DNA of 10,441 nt. It comes from Gammaproteobacteria bacterium. Lineage in GTDB: Bacteria; Pseudomonadota; Gammaproteobacteria; Steroidobacterales; Steroidobacteraceae. Position 1 is the stretch's first letter. Each line of letters starts with the position of its first letter. The notes beneath the pieces are model-generated. The model did not search any database and was not told the DNA's origin. It saw only the letters and a list, made by a program, of their open reading frames with translations. Shown here piece after piece: positions 1 through 8,790 of this stretch. The stretch covers positions 1 through 10,441 of the forward strand of contig JAOUGR010000045.1 of assembly GCA_029857655.1 (NCBI GenBank). The letters run 5' to 3'. The translations under genes and the position numbers were made by a program.

Positions 1-349
1 CAACGTGATCTGCCTTGACGTGCTGCGCTCGGTGGAGCGCGAACCGGAATCGCTTTCCGCACTGTTTGCGGAGATCAGCGCCGCTGGCGACAACCGTCAC
101 CTGAAGGCATTTCTCGCCAGGCTGCAACGCGAATTCGCGGAACGCGCGAACCAGGAACTGCGCGCTCGCCGGCTGGTGGAAATGGCCGCGACCGCGCTGC
201 AGGCGAGTCTAATGCTGCGCCACGCGGATGCGCGCGCTGCCGACGCGTTTTGCGCCAGCCGGCTCGGCGGAGACTGGGGCCACGTGCCGGGGACGCTGCC
301 CGCGGGGACGGATTGCAGGGCGCTTAGCGAGCGTTCGCGGCTGCAGTGA
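1..349 (+). CDS. AidB-like acyl-CoA dehydrogenase family protein, C-terminal end (5' truncated by window)
   Basis: This is the last 115 codons of a gene that starts left of the window; the reading frame begins at base 2 with an Asn codon and stops with TGA at 347-349. The peptide starts NVICLDVLR, continues through a helix-rich stretch with RARRLVEMAATALQAS, and ends with ADAFCASRLGGDWG and GTLPAG. These match my memory of the C-terminal helical domain of the AidB or acyl-CoA dehydrogenase family (GNVICLDVLR and ADAFCASRL.GDWG.. are typical). AidB-type proteins are FAD-binding acyl-CoA dehydrogenase homologues linked in E. coli to the alkylation response; the true substrate is unclear. The flavin-binding part and active site are outside the window, so function cannot be tested here. 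It could also be a general acyl-CoA dehydrogenase of the same branch. It is followed by a non-coding gap, so it is probably not co-transcribed with thrS. Confidence 0.75.
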   Translation, partial: NVICLDVLRSVEREPESLSALFAEISAAGDNRHLKAFLARLQREFAERANQELRARRLVEMAATALQASLMLRHADARAADAFCASRLGGDWGHVPGTLPAGTDCRALSERSRLQ

Positions 350-366
350 TCGGCTTCCGCGGTAGC

Positions 367-394
367 CCGCCTCCCTCTGCTGGCGGACTTTCTT
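367..394 (+). terminator. Possible weak terminator after the AidB-like gene
   Basis: CCGCC (367-371) can pair with GGCGG (382-386) around a 10-base loop, followed by a T-rich but interrupted stretch (acttTCTT). The site lies 18 bases past the upstream stop codon. The stem is short and the T run is broken, so this is only a candidate. Confidence 0.3.
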
Positions 395-432
395 GGATTC
401 TGGTGTCTCAACATCGTCCTCGTTGGCATGAT

Positions 433-467
433 AGGGGGCACAGATTCGATCCCTGTCGCGCCCACCA
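433..467 (+). pseudogene. Orphan 3' portion of a tRNA (tRNA-Val-like)
   Basis: The 35 bases end in a standard tRNA 3' half. A T arm is visible: ACAGA (440-444), loop TTCGATC (445-451) and CCTGT (452-456), giving four Watson-Crick pairs and an A-C mismatch where G53-C61 is expected. The 3' acceptor strand CGCGCCC (457-463), discriminator A464 and CCA (465-467) follow. From memory it resembles the 3' end of proteobacterial tRNA-Val (ending ...TAGCGCCCACCA), differing at about three positions. No matching 5' acceptor strand (GGGCGCG), D arm or anticodon arm lies in the 90 bases upstream, so it is not a complete tRNA. It may be a decayed tRNA gene, an attachment-site scar from a lost integrative element, or a tRNA-like piece of the thrS leader. 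The valine assignment rests on memory. Confidence 0.6.
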
Positions 468-473
468 CTGAAC

Positions 474-479
474 GATAAT
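474..479 (+). promoter_or_regulatory. -10-like box just upstream of thrS
   Basis: GATAAT differs from the sigma70 -10 consensus at one base. It ends 7 bases before the thrS ATG, so a start of transcription at the usual distance would give a leaderless or nearly leaderless mRNA. I find no good -35 hexamer at 16-18 bases upstream, where the tRNA-remnant T arm sits. Chance occurrence is possible. Confidence 0.3.
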
Positions 480-486
480 CTGGCCC

Positions 487-2415
487 ATGCCCACCATCAC
501 GCTTCCCGACGGCAGCCAGCGGCCCTTCGACCGCCCTGTGACCGTGGCCGAAGTTGCGGCCTCGATCGGCAAGGGCCTGGCTCGCGCGGCGCTTGCGGGC
601 CAGGTGAATGGCGAGCTGGTCGACATGTCCCACGTGATCGACGCAGACGCGAGCATCAGGATCATCACGTCGAAAGATCCCGAGGGCCTCGAGATCATCC
701 GCCACTCGACCGCGCACCTGCTGGCCCAGGCTGTCCAGTCGATCTACCCGAAGGCGCAGGTGACTATCGGCCCGGTCATCGACGACGGTTTCTTTTACGA
801 CTTCGCCTTCGAGCGGCCTTTCACGCCCGAGGACCTCGAGAAATTCGAGGCAAAGATGCGGGAACTGGCGAAGGCGGATCAGCCGGTGCACCGGCGAATA
901 TTGTCACGCGATGCTGCAATCAAGCACTTCAAATCCATCGGCGAGCATTACAAGGCCGAGATCATCGCGGCAATCCCGGCGGGCGGACAGATCTCGTTGT
1001 ACGGGCAGGGGGACTGGGAAGACCTGTGCCGCGGACCGCACGTGCCGTCCACCGGCAAACTCGGCGCCTTCAAGCTGACCAAGGTTGCGGGCGCCTACTG
1101 GCGCGGCGATTCGAAGAACGCGATGCTGCAGCGGATTTACGGCACGGCCTGGCCCGATGACAAGCAACTGAAGGAATACCTGCTGCGGCTCGAGGAAGCC
1201 GAGAAGCGCGATCATCGCCGCATCGGCCGCGAACTGGATCTCTTCCATTTCCAGGAAGAAGCGCCGGGTGCCGTGTTCTGGCACGCCGATGGCTGGATGT
1301 TGTTCCAGCAGCTCATCAATTACATGCGCGAGCGCCAGACGGCAGCCGGCTACCAGGAGATCAACACGCCGGAGATCATGGACCGCGAATTGTGGGTCCA
1401 GTCCGGCCACGTCGAGAAATTCGGCGAGAACATGTTCCTGACGCAGACGCCCGACGAGCGCGTCTACGCCATCAAGCCGATGAATTGCCCGGGTCATGTG
1501 CAGGTATTCCGTCAGGGTCTGCATAGCTACAAGGAACTGCCGATTCGTTATGCGGAATTCGGCAAGGTGCATCGCTATGAGCCGTCGGGCGCCTTGCACG
1601 GACTCCTGCGCGTGCGCGCATTCACCCAGGACGATGCCCACATTTTCATCACCGAGGACCAGGTCACGGACGAGACGGTGCGTGGCATCGAACTGTTGAT
1701 GTCCATTTACCGTGATTTCGGCTTTGACGACGTGAAGGTGAAATTCGCAGACCGGCCGCCGAAGCGGGTCGGCGACGACGAAGTCTGGACGCGTGCGGAG
1801 AATGCGCTGCAGGCCGGGACGCGGGCCGCCGGCGTCGAATTCACCCTGAATCCGGGCGAGGGCGCGTTTTATGGTCCCAAGCTCGAATTCATCCTGAAGG
1901 ATGCGATCGGGCGCGAATGGCAGTGCGGCACCTGGCAGGTGGACCTGAACCTGCCGGCGCGGCTGGGCGCGCAATACGTCGACGAGCACAGCCAGAAGCA
2001 GACGCCCGTGATGCTGCATCGTGCGATCTTCGGTTCGCTGGAGCGTTTCCTCGGCATCCTGCTCGAGCATCACGCCGGCAAATTGCCGACCTGGCTTGCA
2101 CCGGTGCAGGCGGTCGTACTGAATATCTCCGAAAAGCAGGCGAATTACGCGACCGAGGCTGCCGATTTCCTTAAAAATCAGGGGCTTCGGGCAGAAATCG
2201 ACTTGCGGAACGAGAAGGTGGGCTATAAAATCCGCGACCACACGCTGAAGCGTGTCCCGTACCTGCTGGTGGCAGGTGACCGGGAAGTCGAGTCCAGGTC
2301 ATTGGCCGTGCGCACGCGCTCCGGGAAGGATCTGGGTGCCATGCCCCTGGAAGAGGTGGCCACTCGGATCGCCCAGGATGCGGCGAGCCGCGGCCGTCGT
2401 TATTTGGAGGACTGA
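487..2415 (+). CDS. thrS: Threonyl-tRNA synthetase
   Basis: Threonine-tRNA ligase charges tRNA-Thr with threonine using ATP, in the cytoplasm, as a class II dimer. The 642 residues equal the length of E. coli ThrRS. In order: TGS domain (about 1-61), editing domain with H73-STA-H77 and C181/H185 (the HxxxH...CxxxH site that hydrolyses Ser-tRNA-Thr), the class II catalytic core (about 243-535) and the anticodon-binding domain (about 538-642). The catalytic zinc ligands C334, H385 and H511 are all present at their E. coli positions. An in-frame TGA at 469-471 makes ATG 487 the first possible ATG start. No clear Shine-Dalgarno sequence precedes it, and a -10-like box lies only 7 bases upstream. 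In E. coli ThrRS represses its own mRNA through a tRNA-like leader; that leader is not evident here. The 3' end carries the ribosome site for infC. Confidence 0.98.
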   Translation: MPTITLPDGSQRPFDRPVTVAEVAASIGKGLARAALAGQVNGELVDMSHVIDADASIRIITSKDPEGLEIIRHSTAHLLAQAVQSIYPKAQVTIGPVIDDGFFYDFAFERPFTPEDLEKFEAKMRELAKADQPVHRRILSRDAAIKHFKSIGEHYKAEIIAAIPAGGQISLYGQGDWEDLCRGPHVPSTGKLGAFKLTKVAGAYWRGDSKNAMLQRIYGTAWPDDKQLKEYLLRLEEAEKRDHRRIGRELDLFHFQEEAPGAVFWHADGWMLFQQLINYMRERQTAAGYQEINTPEIMDRELWVQSGHVEKFGENMFLTQTPDERVYAIKPMNCPGHVQVFRQGLHSYKELPIRYAEFGKVHRYEPSGALHGLLRVRAFTQDDAHIFITEDQVTDETVRGIELLMSIYRDFGFDDVKVKFADRPPKRVGDDEVWTRAENALQAGTRAAGVEFTLNPGEGAFYGPKLEFILKDAIGREWQCGTWQVDLNLPARLGAQYVDEHSQKQTPVMLHRAIFGSLERFLGILLEHHAGKLPTWLAPVQAVVLNISEKQANYATEAADFLKNQGLRAEIDLRNEKVGYKIRDHTLKRVPYLLVAGDREVESRSLAVRTRSGKDLGAMPLEEVATRIAQDAASRGRRYLED

Positions 2416-2421
2416 AGTATT
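2406..2421 (+). promoter_or_regulatory. infC ribosome-binding site with ATT start codon
   Basis: GGAGG at 2406-2410, inside the last codons of thrS, is followed by 8 bases and then ATT at 2419-2421. The spacing is near optimal, and the frame opened by this ATT encodes the conserved N-terminus of IF3. ATT start codons on infC are known in E. coli and relatives, where IF3 discriminates against such starts and so represses its own synthesis. Confidence 0.85.
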
Positions 2422-2937
2422 TCGACAACCAAACGCGTCAGGCGCAATGAGGAGATCCTTGCGCCACAGTTACGCGTGATAGGCGCCGACGGCAGTCAGG
2501 TCGGCGTGATGGCTCGCAGCGAGGCCCTGGCGAAGGCCCTCGCTGAAGAACTGGATCTCGTGGAGGTTTCGCCGACTGCAGAGCCGCCTGTTTGCCGGAT
2601 CATGGACTTTGGAAAGTACCTGTTCGAGCAGAACAAGAAGGCTCACTCGGCGAAGCGCAAGCAGAAGCAGATCCAGCTCAAGGAAGTGAAGTTCCGACCG
2701 GGCACGGAAACGGCGGATTACCAGGTCAAGCTGCGTAATCTGATCCGCTTCCTGACCGAAGGTGACAAGGCCAAGGTAACCATGCGGTTCCGCGGCCGGG
2801 AAATGGCTCACACGGAGATCGGGCGCAAGATCCTCGACCGCCTCGTGGTCGACCTCGCCGAGCACGGCACGGTCGAGCAGGGTGCTTCGATGGAAGGGCG
2901 CCAGATCACCATGGTGATAGCCCCCAAGAAGAAGTGA
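2419..2937 (+). CDS. infC: Translation initiation factor IF-3
   Basis: IF3 binds the 30S subunit, keeps it apart from 50S, and checks the initiator tRNA and start codon. With the ATT start the product is 172 residues, within the normal range. A start at GTG 2476 would remove the first 19 residues, including the conserved R-R-N-E-E-I segment (8-13) of the N-terminal domain, so ATT is preferred. The N-terminal domain contains [16 protein letters not shown] (55-70), a Lys/Arg-rich linker helix spans about 71-90, and the C-terminal domain contains [16 protein letters not shown] (91-106), RFRGREMAH (123-131) and the closing [14 protein letters not shown]. The gene starts 3 bases after the thrS stop and is probably translationally linked to it. 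Rare-start autoregulation by IF3, known in E. coli, is likely. Confidence 0.97.
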   Translation: MSTTKRVRRNEEILAPQLRVIGADGSQVGVMARSEALAKALAEELDLVEVSPTAEPPVCRIMDFGKYLFEQNKKAHSAKRKQKQIQLKEVKFRPGTETADYQVKLRNLIRFLTEGDKAKVTMRFRGREMAHTEIGRKILDRLVVDLAEHGTVEQGASMEGRQITMVIAPKKK

Positions 2938-2938
2938 C

Positions 2939-2954
2939 CGGCGGCTAGCCGCCG
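2939..2954 (+). repeat. Perfect 16-base palindrome in the infC-rpmI gap
   Basis: CGGCGGC-TA-GCCGCCG begins one base after the infC stop and can fold as a GC-only stem of 6 pairs with a CTAG loop. No T run follows, so it is not an intrinsic terminator. It lies in the 71-base leader of rpmI, the area where L20 binds its mRNA in E. coli to repress rpmI-rplT. It may be a processing or control hairpin, or a DNA-binding palindrome. Confidence 0.6.
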
Positions 2955-3008
2955 ATACGCCTCCAGCCCGCGCGAGCGGTGTGAAGAGGTCAGAAAAAGG
3001 AGAGACCG

Positions 3009-3203
3009 ATGCCCAAGTTGAAGACCAACCGGGCCGCGGCGAAGCGTTTCCGCAAGACTGCGAAAGGCTTCAAGCGCGGCCAGGCCAATCGCCGACACAT
3101 CCTCACGAAGATGACCAAGAAGCGTAAGCGCCAGCTGCGCGGCTCGACCATGGTCCACGAGACCGATGTCGGCCGCGTGACGCGACTGCTTCCCAATCAT
3201 TGA
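3009..3203 (+). CDS. rpmI: 50S ribosomal protein L35
   Basis: L35 is a small basic protein of the large ribosomal subunit. The 64 residues match the family length. The N-terminus [17 protein letters not shown] and the central [16 protein letters not shown] are family signatures; the protein is very rich in Lys and Arg, as expected for an rRNA-binding protein. AAGGAG (2997-3002) lies 6 bases before the ATG and fixes the start. It sits between infC and rplT, and in E. coli rpmI and rplT are translationally coupled and jointly repressed by L20; the 25-base gap to rplT fits coupling. Nothing is unusual in the product. Confidence 0.97.
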   Translation: MPKLKTNRAAAKRFRKTAKGFKRGQANRRHILTKMTKKRKRQLRGSTMVHETDVGRVTRLLPNH

Positions 3204-3228
3204 CGCTCGCTGACAGGAGGAATGTGAC

Positions 3229-4640
<1,412 letters not shown>

Positions 4641-4642
4641 TC

Positions 4643-7021
4643 ATGCGGGTCAGTCTCGAATGGCTCGAGGAATGGGTGGAGACGGGCTGGGATGCGGCCA
4701 CACTCGGTGAGCGCCTGACCATGGGCGGCATCGAGGTCGAGTCCATCGAGCCGGCCGCCGCCGAATTCACGGGCGTCGTGGTTGGCGAAGTGCTGAGCGT
4801 GGAGCGCCACCCTGACGCGGACAAGCTAACTGTCTGCCAGGTCGCGGGCGGCAGCGCACAACCGCTGCAGATCGTCTGTGGGGCGCCAAACGTGCGTGCC
4901 GGACTGAAGGCGCCGCTTGCACTGGAAGGCGCGACCCTTCCTGGTGGACTGGTGATCCGGCGGACAAAGCTGCGCGGGGTTGAGTCAGCGGGAATGTTGT
5001 GCTCTGGGCGTGAACTGGGCCTTACCGAGGACCAGGATGGCCTGCTCGAGTTGCCGGCTGAGCTAAAGACCGGCGCGGCATTTCGCGAGGCGCTGAAACT
5101 CGACGATTCCATCCTGACCCTGAATGTCACGCCGAATCGTGGCGACGTGCTGTCAATGATCGGCGTCGCGAGGGAAGTCGCGGCAATCGCGGACCGCAAG
5201 CTGACGCCACCATTCGTCGAGCCGATCGCAGCGGTAGGTTTCGCGCGATTCGAAGTGCGGCTTGAAGCGCCTGCGGGCTGCCCGCGCTTTGCAGGTCGCA
5301 TCATCAAGGGTGTCGATCCAAAGGCGCGGACCCCGCTGTGGATGAGCGAGCGGCTGCGTCGCGCCGGGCTGCGCCCGATAAGTCCAATCGTGGATGTCAC
5401 GAACTACGTGATGCTGGAATTCGGCCAGCCGATGCATGCCTACGACCTGCGCCGGTTGAGCTCCCACATCGAAGTGCGCAATGCGCGCAAGGGCGAGCGC
5501 CTGACACTACTCGACGGCCGCGATATTGCGATCGACCCGGACACACTCGTCATCGCGGATGCCACGGGCCCGGTGGGCCTGGCTGGCATCATGGGCGGCG
5601 AGAAAAGCGGCATTGCCGCCGATACGTCGGACGTGTTCCTCGAAGTCGCGTTCTTCGCGCCGGACGCGATCGTCGGCCGCGCGCGTCGCTACGGCATGAT
5701 GACGGATGCCTCGCAACGCTTCGAGCGCGGGGTCGATCCGCGACAGCAGGAGCGCGCGCTGGAGCGTGCGACAAGGCTACTCGTCGAAATTGCAGGTGGT
5801 CAGCCGGGTCCCTCTGTACTGACACAGGTTGAGGCACAGCAACCAAAGCGCCCGAGTGTCACCTTGCGACCGGAGCGTGTTGCGAGCCTGCTAGGAGTCC
5901 ATGTGCCGCGCTCGGATGTCGAGGGGATCCTGCGCCGTCTCGGCATGCAGGTGGCGGGTGCGGGCGATGTGCTGGGCGTCATTCCACCGAGCCAACGCTT
6001 CGACATCGCGATCGAGCAGGACCTGATCGAGGAGATCGGGCGCATCTACGGCTACGATAAGATTCCGCGACAGGATGCGAAGGTGCCGCAGACTCCGCGG
6101 CCCGCGACCGAGCGGGTTGTTTCATCCGAGCGCCTGATGCTGCTGCTGGTGGATCGCGGCTATCAGGAAGTGCTCACTTACGGATTCGTCAACGCACTCA
6201 CGCAGCGCCTGCTGTTCCCGGGTCGTGAAACACTGGAACTCGCGAATCCGATTTCAGCGGAACTTGGCGAGATGCGTGTATCGCTGTGGCCAGGACTGAT
6301 CGAGGTTCTGCGCGGCAACCTGCGGCGGCAGCAGGAGCGCGTGCGCCTGTTTGAAATCGGCACGCGATTCGAGATGCAGGGCGGGCAGCTCGTCGAGAGC
6401 CAGGCCATCGCCGGATTGATCACCGGAACGGCACTTCCCGAGCAATGGGGCGCCGACAAGCGAAGCGCTGATTTCTATGACCTCAAGGCCGATGTCGAGG
6501 CTCTGTTCGGACTGACTGGACGCGCAGCTGCAATAAGTTACATCCGTGCGCCACATGAGTGCCTGCATCCGGGCCGCAGTGCCGCAGTGTTGGACGGGAA
6601 TACCCGACTCGGATGGCTGGGTCAGATGCATCCGGAGACCGCGAGAAGGCTCGAGATCCGCGATCCACCCTTGCTGTTTGAACTGGCAATTGACCCGAGC
6701 TTCCACTCGGAAGTACCTGTCTTTTCAGACATTTCACGTTTTCCGGCGATTCGGCGGGATCTGGCGGTCGTAATCGATGAAGCGACGACGCTGGACGAAC
6801 TGAAGAAAACTGTTAATTTGGCTGCAAAAGGCCTACTGCGCGAGCTTCACGTGTTCGACGTGTACCGGGGGACGGGGGTAGAACCCGGTAGAAAAAGTGT
6901 CGCTTTAGGCTTGATTTTACAGGAAACTTCTCGCACCCTTACTGACGTTGAAGCCGATACCGTGATGGCTGCGGTAGTCGCGCTGGTGAAGGGTGACCTG
7001 AAGGCTGCGATCCGGGGATAG
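4643..7021 (+). CDS. pheT: Phenylalanyl-tRNA synthetase beta subunit
   Basis: PheT is the large subunit; it binds tRNA-Phe and hydrolyses Tyr mischarged on tRNA-Phe. The product is 792 residues (E. coli 795). The frame is open back to about 4397, but that stretch overlaps pheS; ATG 4643 gives the conserved N-terminus [12 protein letters not shown], so it is the start. In order: EMAP-II-like tRNA-binding OB domain (about 39-150, with ERHPDADKL), B3/B4 domain with the editing region (about 210-370, with [20 protein letters not shown] and [10 protein letters not shown]), B5 domain (about 403-475, ending [11 protein letters not shown]), catalytic-like core (about 490-685), and C-terminal FDX-ACB anticodon domain (about 694-792, starting [17 protein letters not shown]). 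The start lies 2 bases after the pheS stop. Codons near 720-762 use many AT-rich triplets unlike the rest of the gene. Confidence 0.97.
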   Translation: MRVSLEWLEEWVETGWDAATLGERLTMGGIEVESIEPAAAEFTGVVVGEVLSVERHPDADKLTVCQVAGGSAQPLQIVCGAPNVRAGLKAPLALEGATLPGGLVIRRTKLRGVESAGMLCSGRELGLTEDQDGLLELPAELKTGAAFREALKLDDSILTLNVTPNRGDVLSMIGVAREVAAIADRKLTPPFVEPIAAVGFARFEVRLEAPAGCPRFAGRIIKGVDPKARTPLWMSERLRRAGLRPISPIVDVTNYVMLEFGQPMHAYDLRRLSSHIEVRNARKGERLTLLDGRDIAIDPDTLVIADATGPVGLAGIMGGEKSGIAADTSDVFLEVAFFAPDAIVGRARRYGMMTDASQRFERGVDPRQQERALERATRLLVEIAGGQPGPSVLTQVEAQQPKRPSVTLRPERVASLLGVHVPRSDVEGILRRLGMQVAGAGDVLGVIPPSQRFDIAIEQDLIEEIGRIYGYDKIPRQDAKVPQTPRPATERVVSSERLMLLLVDRGYQEVLTYGFVNALTQRLLFPGRETLELANPISAELGEMRVSLWPGLIEVLRGNLRRQQERVRLFEIGTRFEMQGGQLVESQAIAGLITGTALPEQWGADKRSADFYDLKADVEALFGLTGRAAAISYIRAPHECLHPGRSAAVLDGNTRLGWLGQMHPETARRLEIRDPPLLFELAIDPSFHSEVPVFSDISRFPAIRRDLAVVIDEATTLDELKKTVNLAAKGLLRELHVFDVYRGTGVEPGRKSVALGLILQETSRTLTDVEADTVMAAVVALVKGDLKAAIRG
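6863..6890. repeat. Inverted repeat in 3' end of pheT, upstream of ihfA
   Basis: TACCGGG (6863-6869) and CCCGGTA (6884-6890) form a perfect 7-base inverted repeat with a 14-base spacer. It is flanked by AT-rich stretches (6801-6830 and 6890-6930) in an otherwise GC-rich gene. It begins about 165 bases before ihfA. In E. coli a promoter and an IHF-sensitive control region for ihfA lie within pheT, so an operator or hairpin role is possible but unproven. Confidence 0.4.
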
Positions 7022-7026
7022 TCCGA

Positions 7027-7323
7027 ATGGCACTGACCAAGGCAGAAATTGCCGAAGCGCTGTTCAACCAGCTCGGGCTCAACAAGCGCGAAGCGCGTGA
7101 GCTCGTCGACCTTTTCTTCGAGGAGATCCGCGCGGCGCTTGCGACCGGCGAGCAGGTCAAGCTCTCGGGTTTCGGGAATTTCGATCTGCGCGACAAGAAT
7201 CAGCGGCCCGGGCGCAATCCGAAGACCGGCGAGGAAATTCCGATTTCTGCCAGGCGTGTCGTTACATTCCGGCCCGGGCAGAAGCTGAAGGCGAGAGTCG
7301 AGGCTTATGCTGGAAGCAAGTAA
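7027..7323 (+). CDS. ihfA: Integration host factor alpha subunit
   Basis: IHF alpha pairs with IHF beta to form a nucleoid protein that binds specific sites in the minor groove and bends DNA sharply, acting in transcription, replication and site-specific recombination. The 98 residues are nearly identical to E. coli IhfA in the central region: [20 protein letters not shown] (43-62), [15 protein letters not shown] (63-77) and [10 protein letters not shown] (79-88). Pro65, which intercalates at the tip of the beta arm, is present. The start ATG 7027 lies 5 bases after the pheT stop and gives [13 protein letters not shown], the family N-terminus. The DNA-bending alpha type rather than HU or IHF beta is supported by [18 protein letters not shown] and by its place after pheT. 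Its end overlaps the next gene by 17 bases. Confidence 0.98.
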   Translation: MALTKAEIAEALFNQLGLNKREARELVDLFFEEIRAALATGEQVKLSGFGNFDLRDKNQRPGRNPKTGEEIPISARRVVTFRPGQKLKARVEAYAGSK

Positions 7324-7663
7324 CAACAAGGACCTTCCCGCGATTCCAGCGAAGCGCTACTTCACGATCGGTGAAGTCAGCGATCTCTGCGGCGTGAAGC
7401 CGCATGTGCTGCGCTACTGGGAACAGGAGTTCCCGCAGCTCAAGCCCGTCAAGCGGCGCGGCAATCGTCGCTACTACCAGCGTCAGGATGTCATCACGAT
7501 CCGTCAGATCAGGGGCCTGCTCTACGACGAGGGCTTCACGATTGGCGGCGCGCGCAATCGTCTCGACGGCGACGTGGCGCGTGAAGACAATAGCCTGAGC
7601 CAGCAGGTGATCCGCCAGGTGCGCGCGGAACTCGAAGAGCTGCTGCGCCAGCTGCGCCGCTGA
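7307..7663 (+). CDS. MerR-family transcriptional regulator
   Basis: This is a 118-residue MerR-like DNA-binding protein. The winged helix-turn-helix is clear: [20 protein letters not shown] (18-37) then [20 protein letters not shown] (38-57), with a wing and [19 protein letters not shown] (61-79). A short C-terminal helix with heptad-like Leu/Val (about 96-118) would form the dimer coiled coil. It has no cysteines suitable for metal sensing (only C28, inside the HTH) and no effector domain, so the signal is unknown. ATG 7307 overlaps the 3' end of ihfA by 17 bases in another frame, which suggests translational coupling. From memory, a small MerR-like gene sits after ihfA in many beta- and gammaproteobacteria, so it is likely a conserved partner in this operon, but its targets are unknown. 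Confidence 0.93.
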   Translation: MLEASNNKDLPAIPAKRYFTIGEVSDLCGVKPHVLRYWEQEFPQLKPVKRRGNRRYYQRQDVITIRQIRGLLYDEGFTIGGARNRLDGDVAREDNSLSQQVIRQVRAELEELLRQLRR

Positions 7664-7685
7664 TCCATCACGCCGTTCAATCGGC

Positions 7686-7691
7686 TATCAT
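7686..7691 (+). promoter_or_regulatory. Candidate -10 box for tRNA-Pro
   Basis: TATCAT (5 of 6 to TATAAT) ends 9 bases before the first base of the tRNA, the right place for its own promoter. I see no convincing -35 hexamer at the proper spacing; that position falls at the end of the MerR-like gene. Confidence 0.35.
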
Positions 7692-7700
7692 CATCTCCGT

Positions 7701-7777
7701 CGGAGCGTGGCGCAGCCTGGTAGCGCACTTGCATGGGGTGCAAGGGGTCCCGGGTTCAAATCCCGGCGCTCCGACCA
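7701..7777 (+). tRNA. tRNA-Pro (anticodon GGG)
   Basis: A complete 77-base cloverleaf with encoded CCA. The acceptor stem is CGGAGCG (7701-7707) with CGCTCCG (7767-7773). The D stem is GCGC/GCGC (7710-7713 and 7723-7726). The anticodon stem is CTTGC/GCAAG (7728-7732 and 7740-7744) around loop ATGGGGT, with anticodon GGG at 7735-7737. The T arm is CCGGG-TTCAAAT-CCCGG (7750-7766), followed by A7774 and CCA (7775-7777). All stems pair fully. It reads CCC and, by wobble, CCT proline codons. It lies 37 bases after the MerR-like gene, in the same direction. Confidence 0.97.
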
Positions 7778-7785
7778 ATCCGATT

Positions 7786-7800
7786 CCGGCGGTGCCGGTT
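7786..7800. terminator. Possible short hairpin terminator between tRNA-Pro and methyltransferase
   Basis: CCGGC (7786-7790) pairs with GCCGG (7794-7798) around GGT, followed by TT-C-T. It sits 9 bases after the tRNA and 4 bases beyond the stop of the convergent methyltransferase, so it could serve either side. The stem is short and the T run weak. Confidence 0.35.
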
Positions 7801-7801
7801 C

Positions 7802-8665
7802 TCAGCTCGGATTGCGCGCCGTCACGAACCATGTGCTCGACGGTGCCCAAACGCCATCCTTGCGCTCATAGCGCGACAGCGTCTCGCGTAGCGCGAGGGC
7901 CACCTGCGGCTTGAGTCTTTCCCCTTCCGATTCTGCGAGGCGGATGATCTCGCCGGCTGGTCCGAGTGCCATCGCAAATTCCACAGCGTCCTCGAGGTTC
8001 CTGCCGATGCAGATGTCGGTGTCGAAGCGCTCGAACCTGATGCCCGTGTATCCGGTTGATTTCAGCATCGCGCTGACCATGTCGGGACCCGACATCGAGA
8101 ATGGGCCTGGCCCGCAGTGCAGCTGATCCGTTTCTTCGTGCGATGTGACCGGCACGATCTCCCGGACCCGAAGTTCCGCATCGTGTAACCAGGGGTTGTC
8201 CTCGCGCTGGCGCCACACTATTTGAGTCAGCGCGCCACCCGGCTTCAGCGCCATGCGGATGTTACGCATTGCAGCGCCCGGCAGCATGAAGAACATCGTG
8301 CCGAAGCGCGCAAAGGCATGATCGTACGGACCACGCAGGTCGTCGACCTGGACATCTGCGGTGAAGAATGAGGCATTGGTGATTCCAGCAGCACTTGCCG
8401 CCTGCTTGCCTTCATGAACGAAATTCTCGGCGCAATCGACCCCCACGGCCTGGCCCGCCGGACCCACGATGCCGGCAATCTTCAGCGTGCTGTCTCCAAA
8501 ACCGCAGCCGATATCCAGTACCCGATCACCGTCGGAAAACAGGGGCCGCGAAAGCACCTCGTCACTGTGCCCGGCAAGACCCGCAATAATCAGGTGCTTG
8601 AATCGCAGGAACTTGTCGAACAGGACCGTGTTCCAGGCCTCGACGACAATGTCATTGTCGTTCAT
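7802..8665 (-). CDS. Class I SAM-dependent methyltransferase
   Basis: The 287-residue product is a soluble Rossmann-fold methyltransferase. Motif I is RVLDIGCGFGDSTL (48-61), the SAM-binding Gly-rich loop; an acidic end of strand 2 is GVDCAEN (75-81, D77); ADVQ (103-106) fits the adenine-contact strand; FARFGTMFFMLPGAAMRNIR (118-137) and ALKPGG (139-144) are the post-motif typical of the Methyltransf_11/25 group, with IVWR following. The substrate-binding C-terminal half is not diagnostic, so the substrate is unknown; a small molecule or lipid is as likely as any. A weak AAGGGTG precedes the ATG at 8663-8665. The gene is convergent with tRNA-Pro and lies downstream of, but separated by a strong terminator from, the next minus-strand gene, so it is probably transcribed alone. 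Confidence 0.88.
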   Translation of the reverse strand: MNDNDIVVEAWNTVLFDKFLRFKHLIIAGLAGHSDEVLSRPLFSDGDRVLDIGCGFGDSTLKIAGIVGPAGQAVGVDCAENFVHEGKQAASAAGITNASFFTADVQVDDLRGPYDHAFARFGTMFFMLPGAAMRNIRMALKPGGALTQIVWRQREDNPWLHDAELRVREIVPVTSHEETDQLHCGPGPFSMSGPDMVSAMLKSTGYTGIRFERFDTDICIGRNLEDAVEFAMALGPAGEIIRLAESEGERLKPQVALALRETLSRYERKDGVWAPSSTWFVTARNPS

Positions 8666-8737
8666 GGTTCACCCTTGGCTTGACGTGGCGAAAGATGCGC
8701 TGCGATGCCGGATCGTAATGATGGACGAGTGCCCCGC

Positions 8738-8764
8738 AAAAAAAGGTCCGGCTTGCGCCGGACC
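8738..8764 (-). terminator. Rho-independent terminator of the tandem-repeat secreted protein gene
   Basis: Read on the minus strand, GGTCCGGC-GCAA-GCCGGACC is a perfect 8-pair GC-rich stem with a four-base loop (8745-8764), followed directly by seven T (8738-8744). It lies 26 bases past the stop at 8791-8793. This is a textbook intrinsic terminator and isolates the gene above from the methyltransferase below. Confidence 0.92.
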
Positions 8765-8790
8765 CTCGTATCGCAGCGAACCGCAATTCC

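Noticed and set aside
350..486. Complete tRNA before thrS
   Set aside because: No 5' acceptor strand, D arm or proper anticodon arm precedes the T arm; folding attempts for an anticodon stem next to the variable loop fail.
97..891. 264-codon open frame on the minus strand across the aidB-like end and thrS start
   Set aside because: It is antisense to two well-supported genes, crosses the tRNA remnant, and its Arg/His-rich translation matches no family; GC-rich codon bias produces such frames.
904..2241. 445-codon minus-strand open frame inside thrS
   Set aside because: Entirely antisense to a fully conserved thrS and without domain features; an artefact of GC-rich third positions.
8666..8737. 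Promoter for the methyltransferase
   Set aside because: A TACGAT-like -10 exists on the minus strand, but the -35 at 16-17 bases has at most three consensus matches; not strong enough to annotate.
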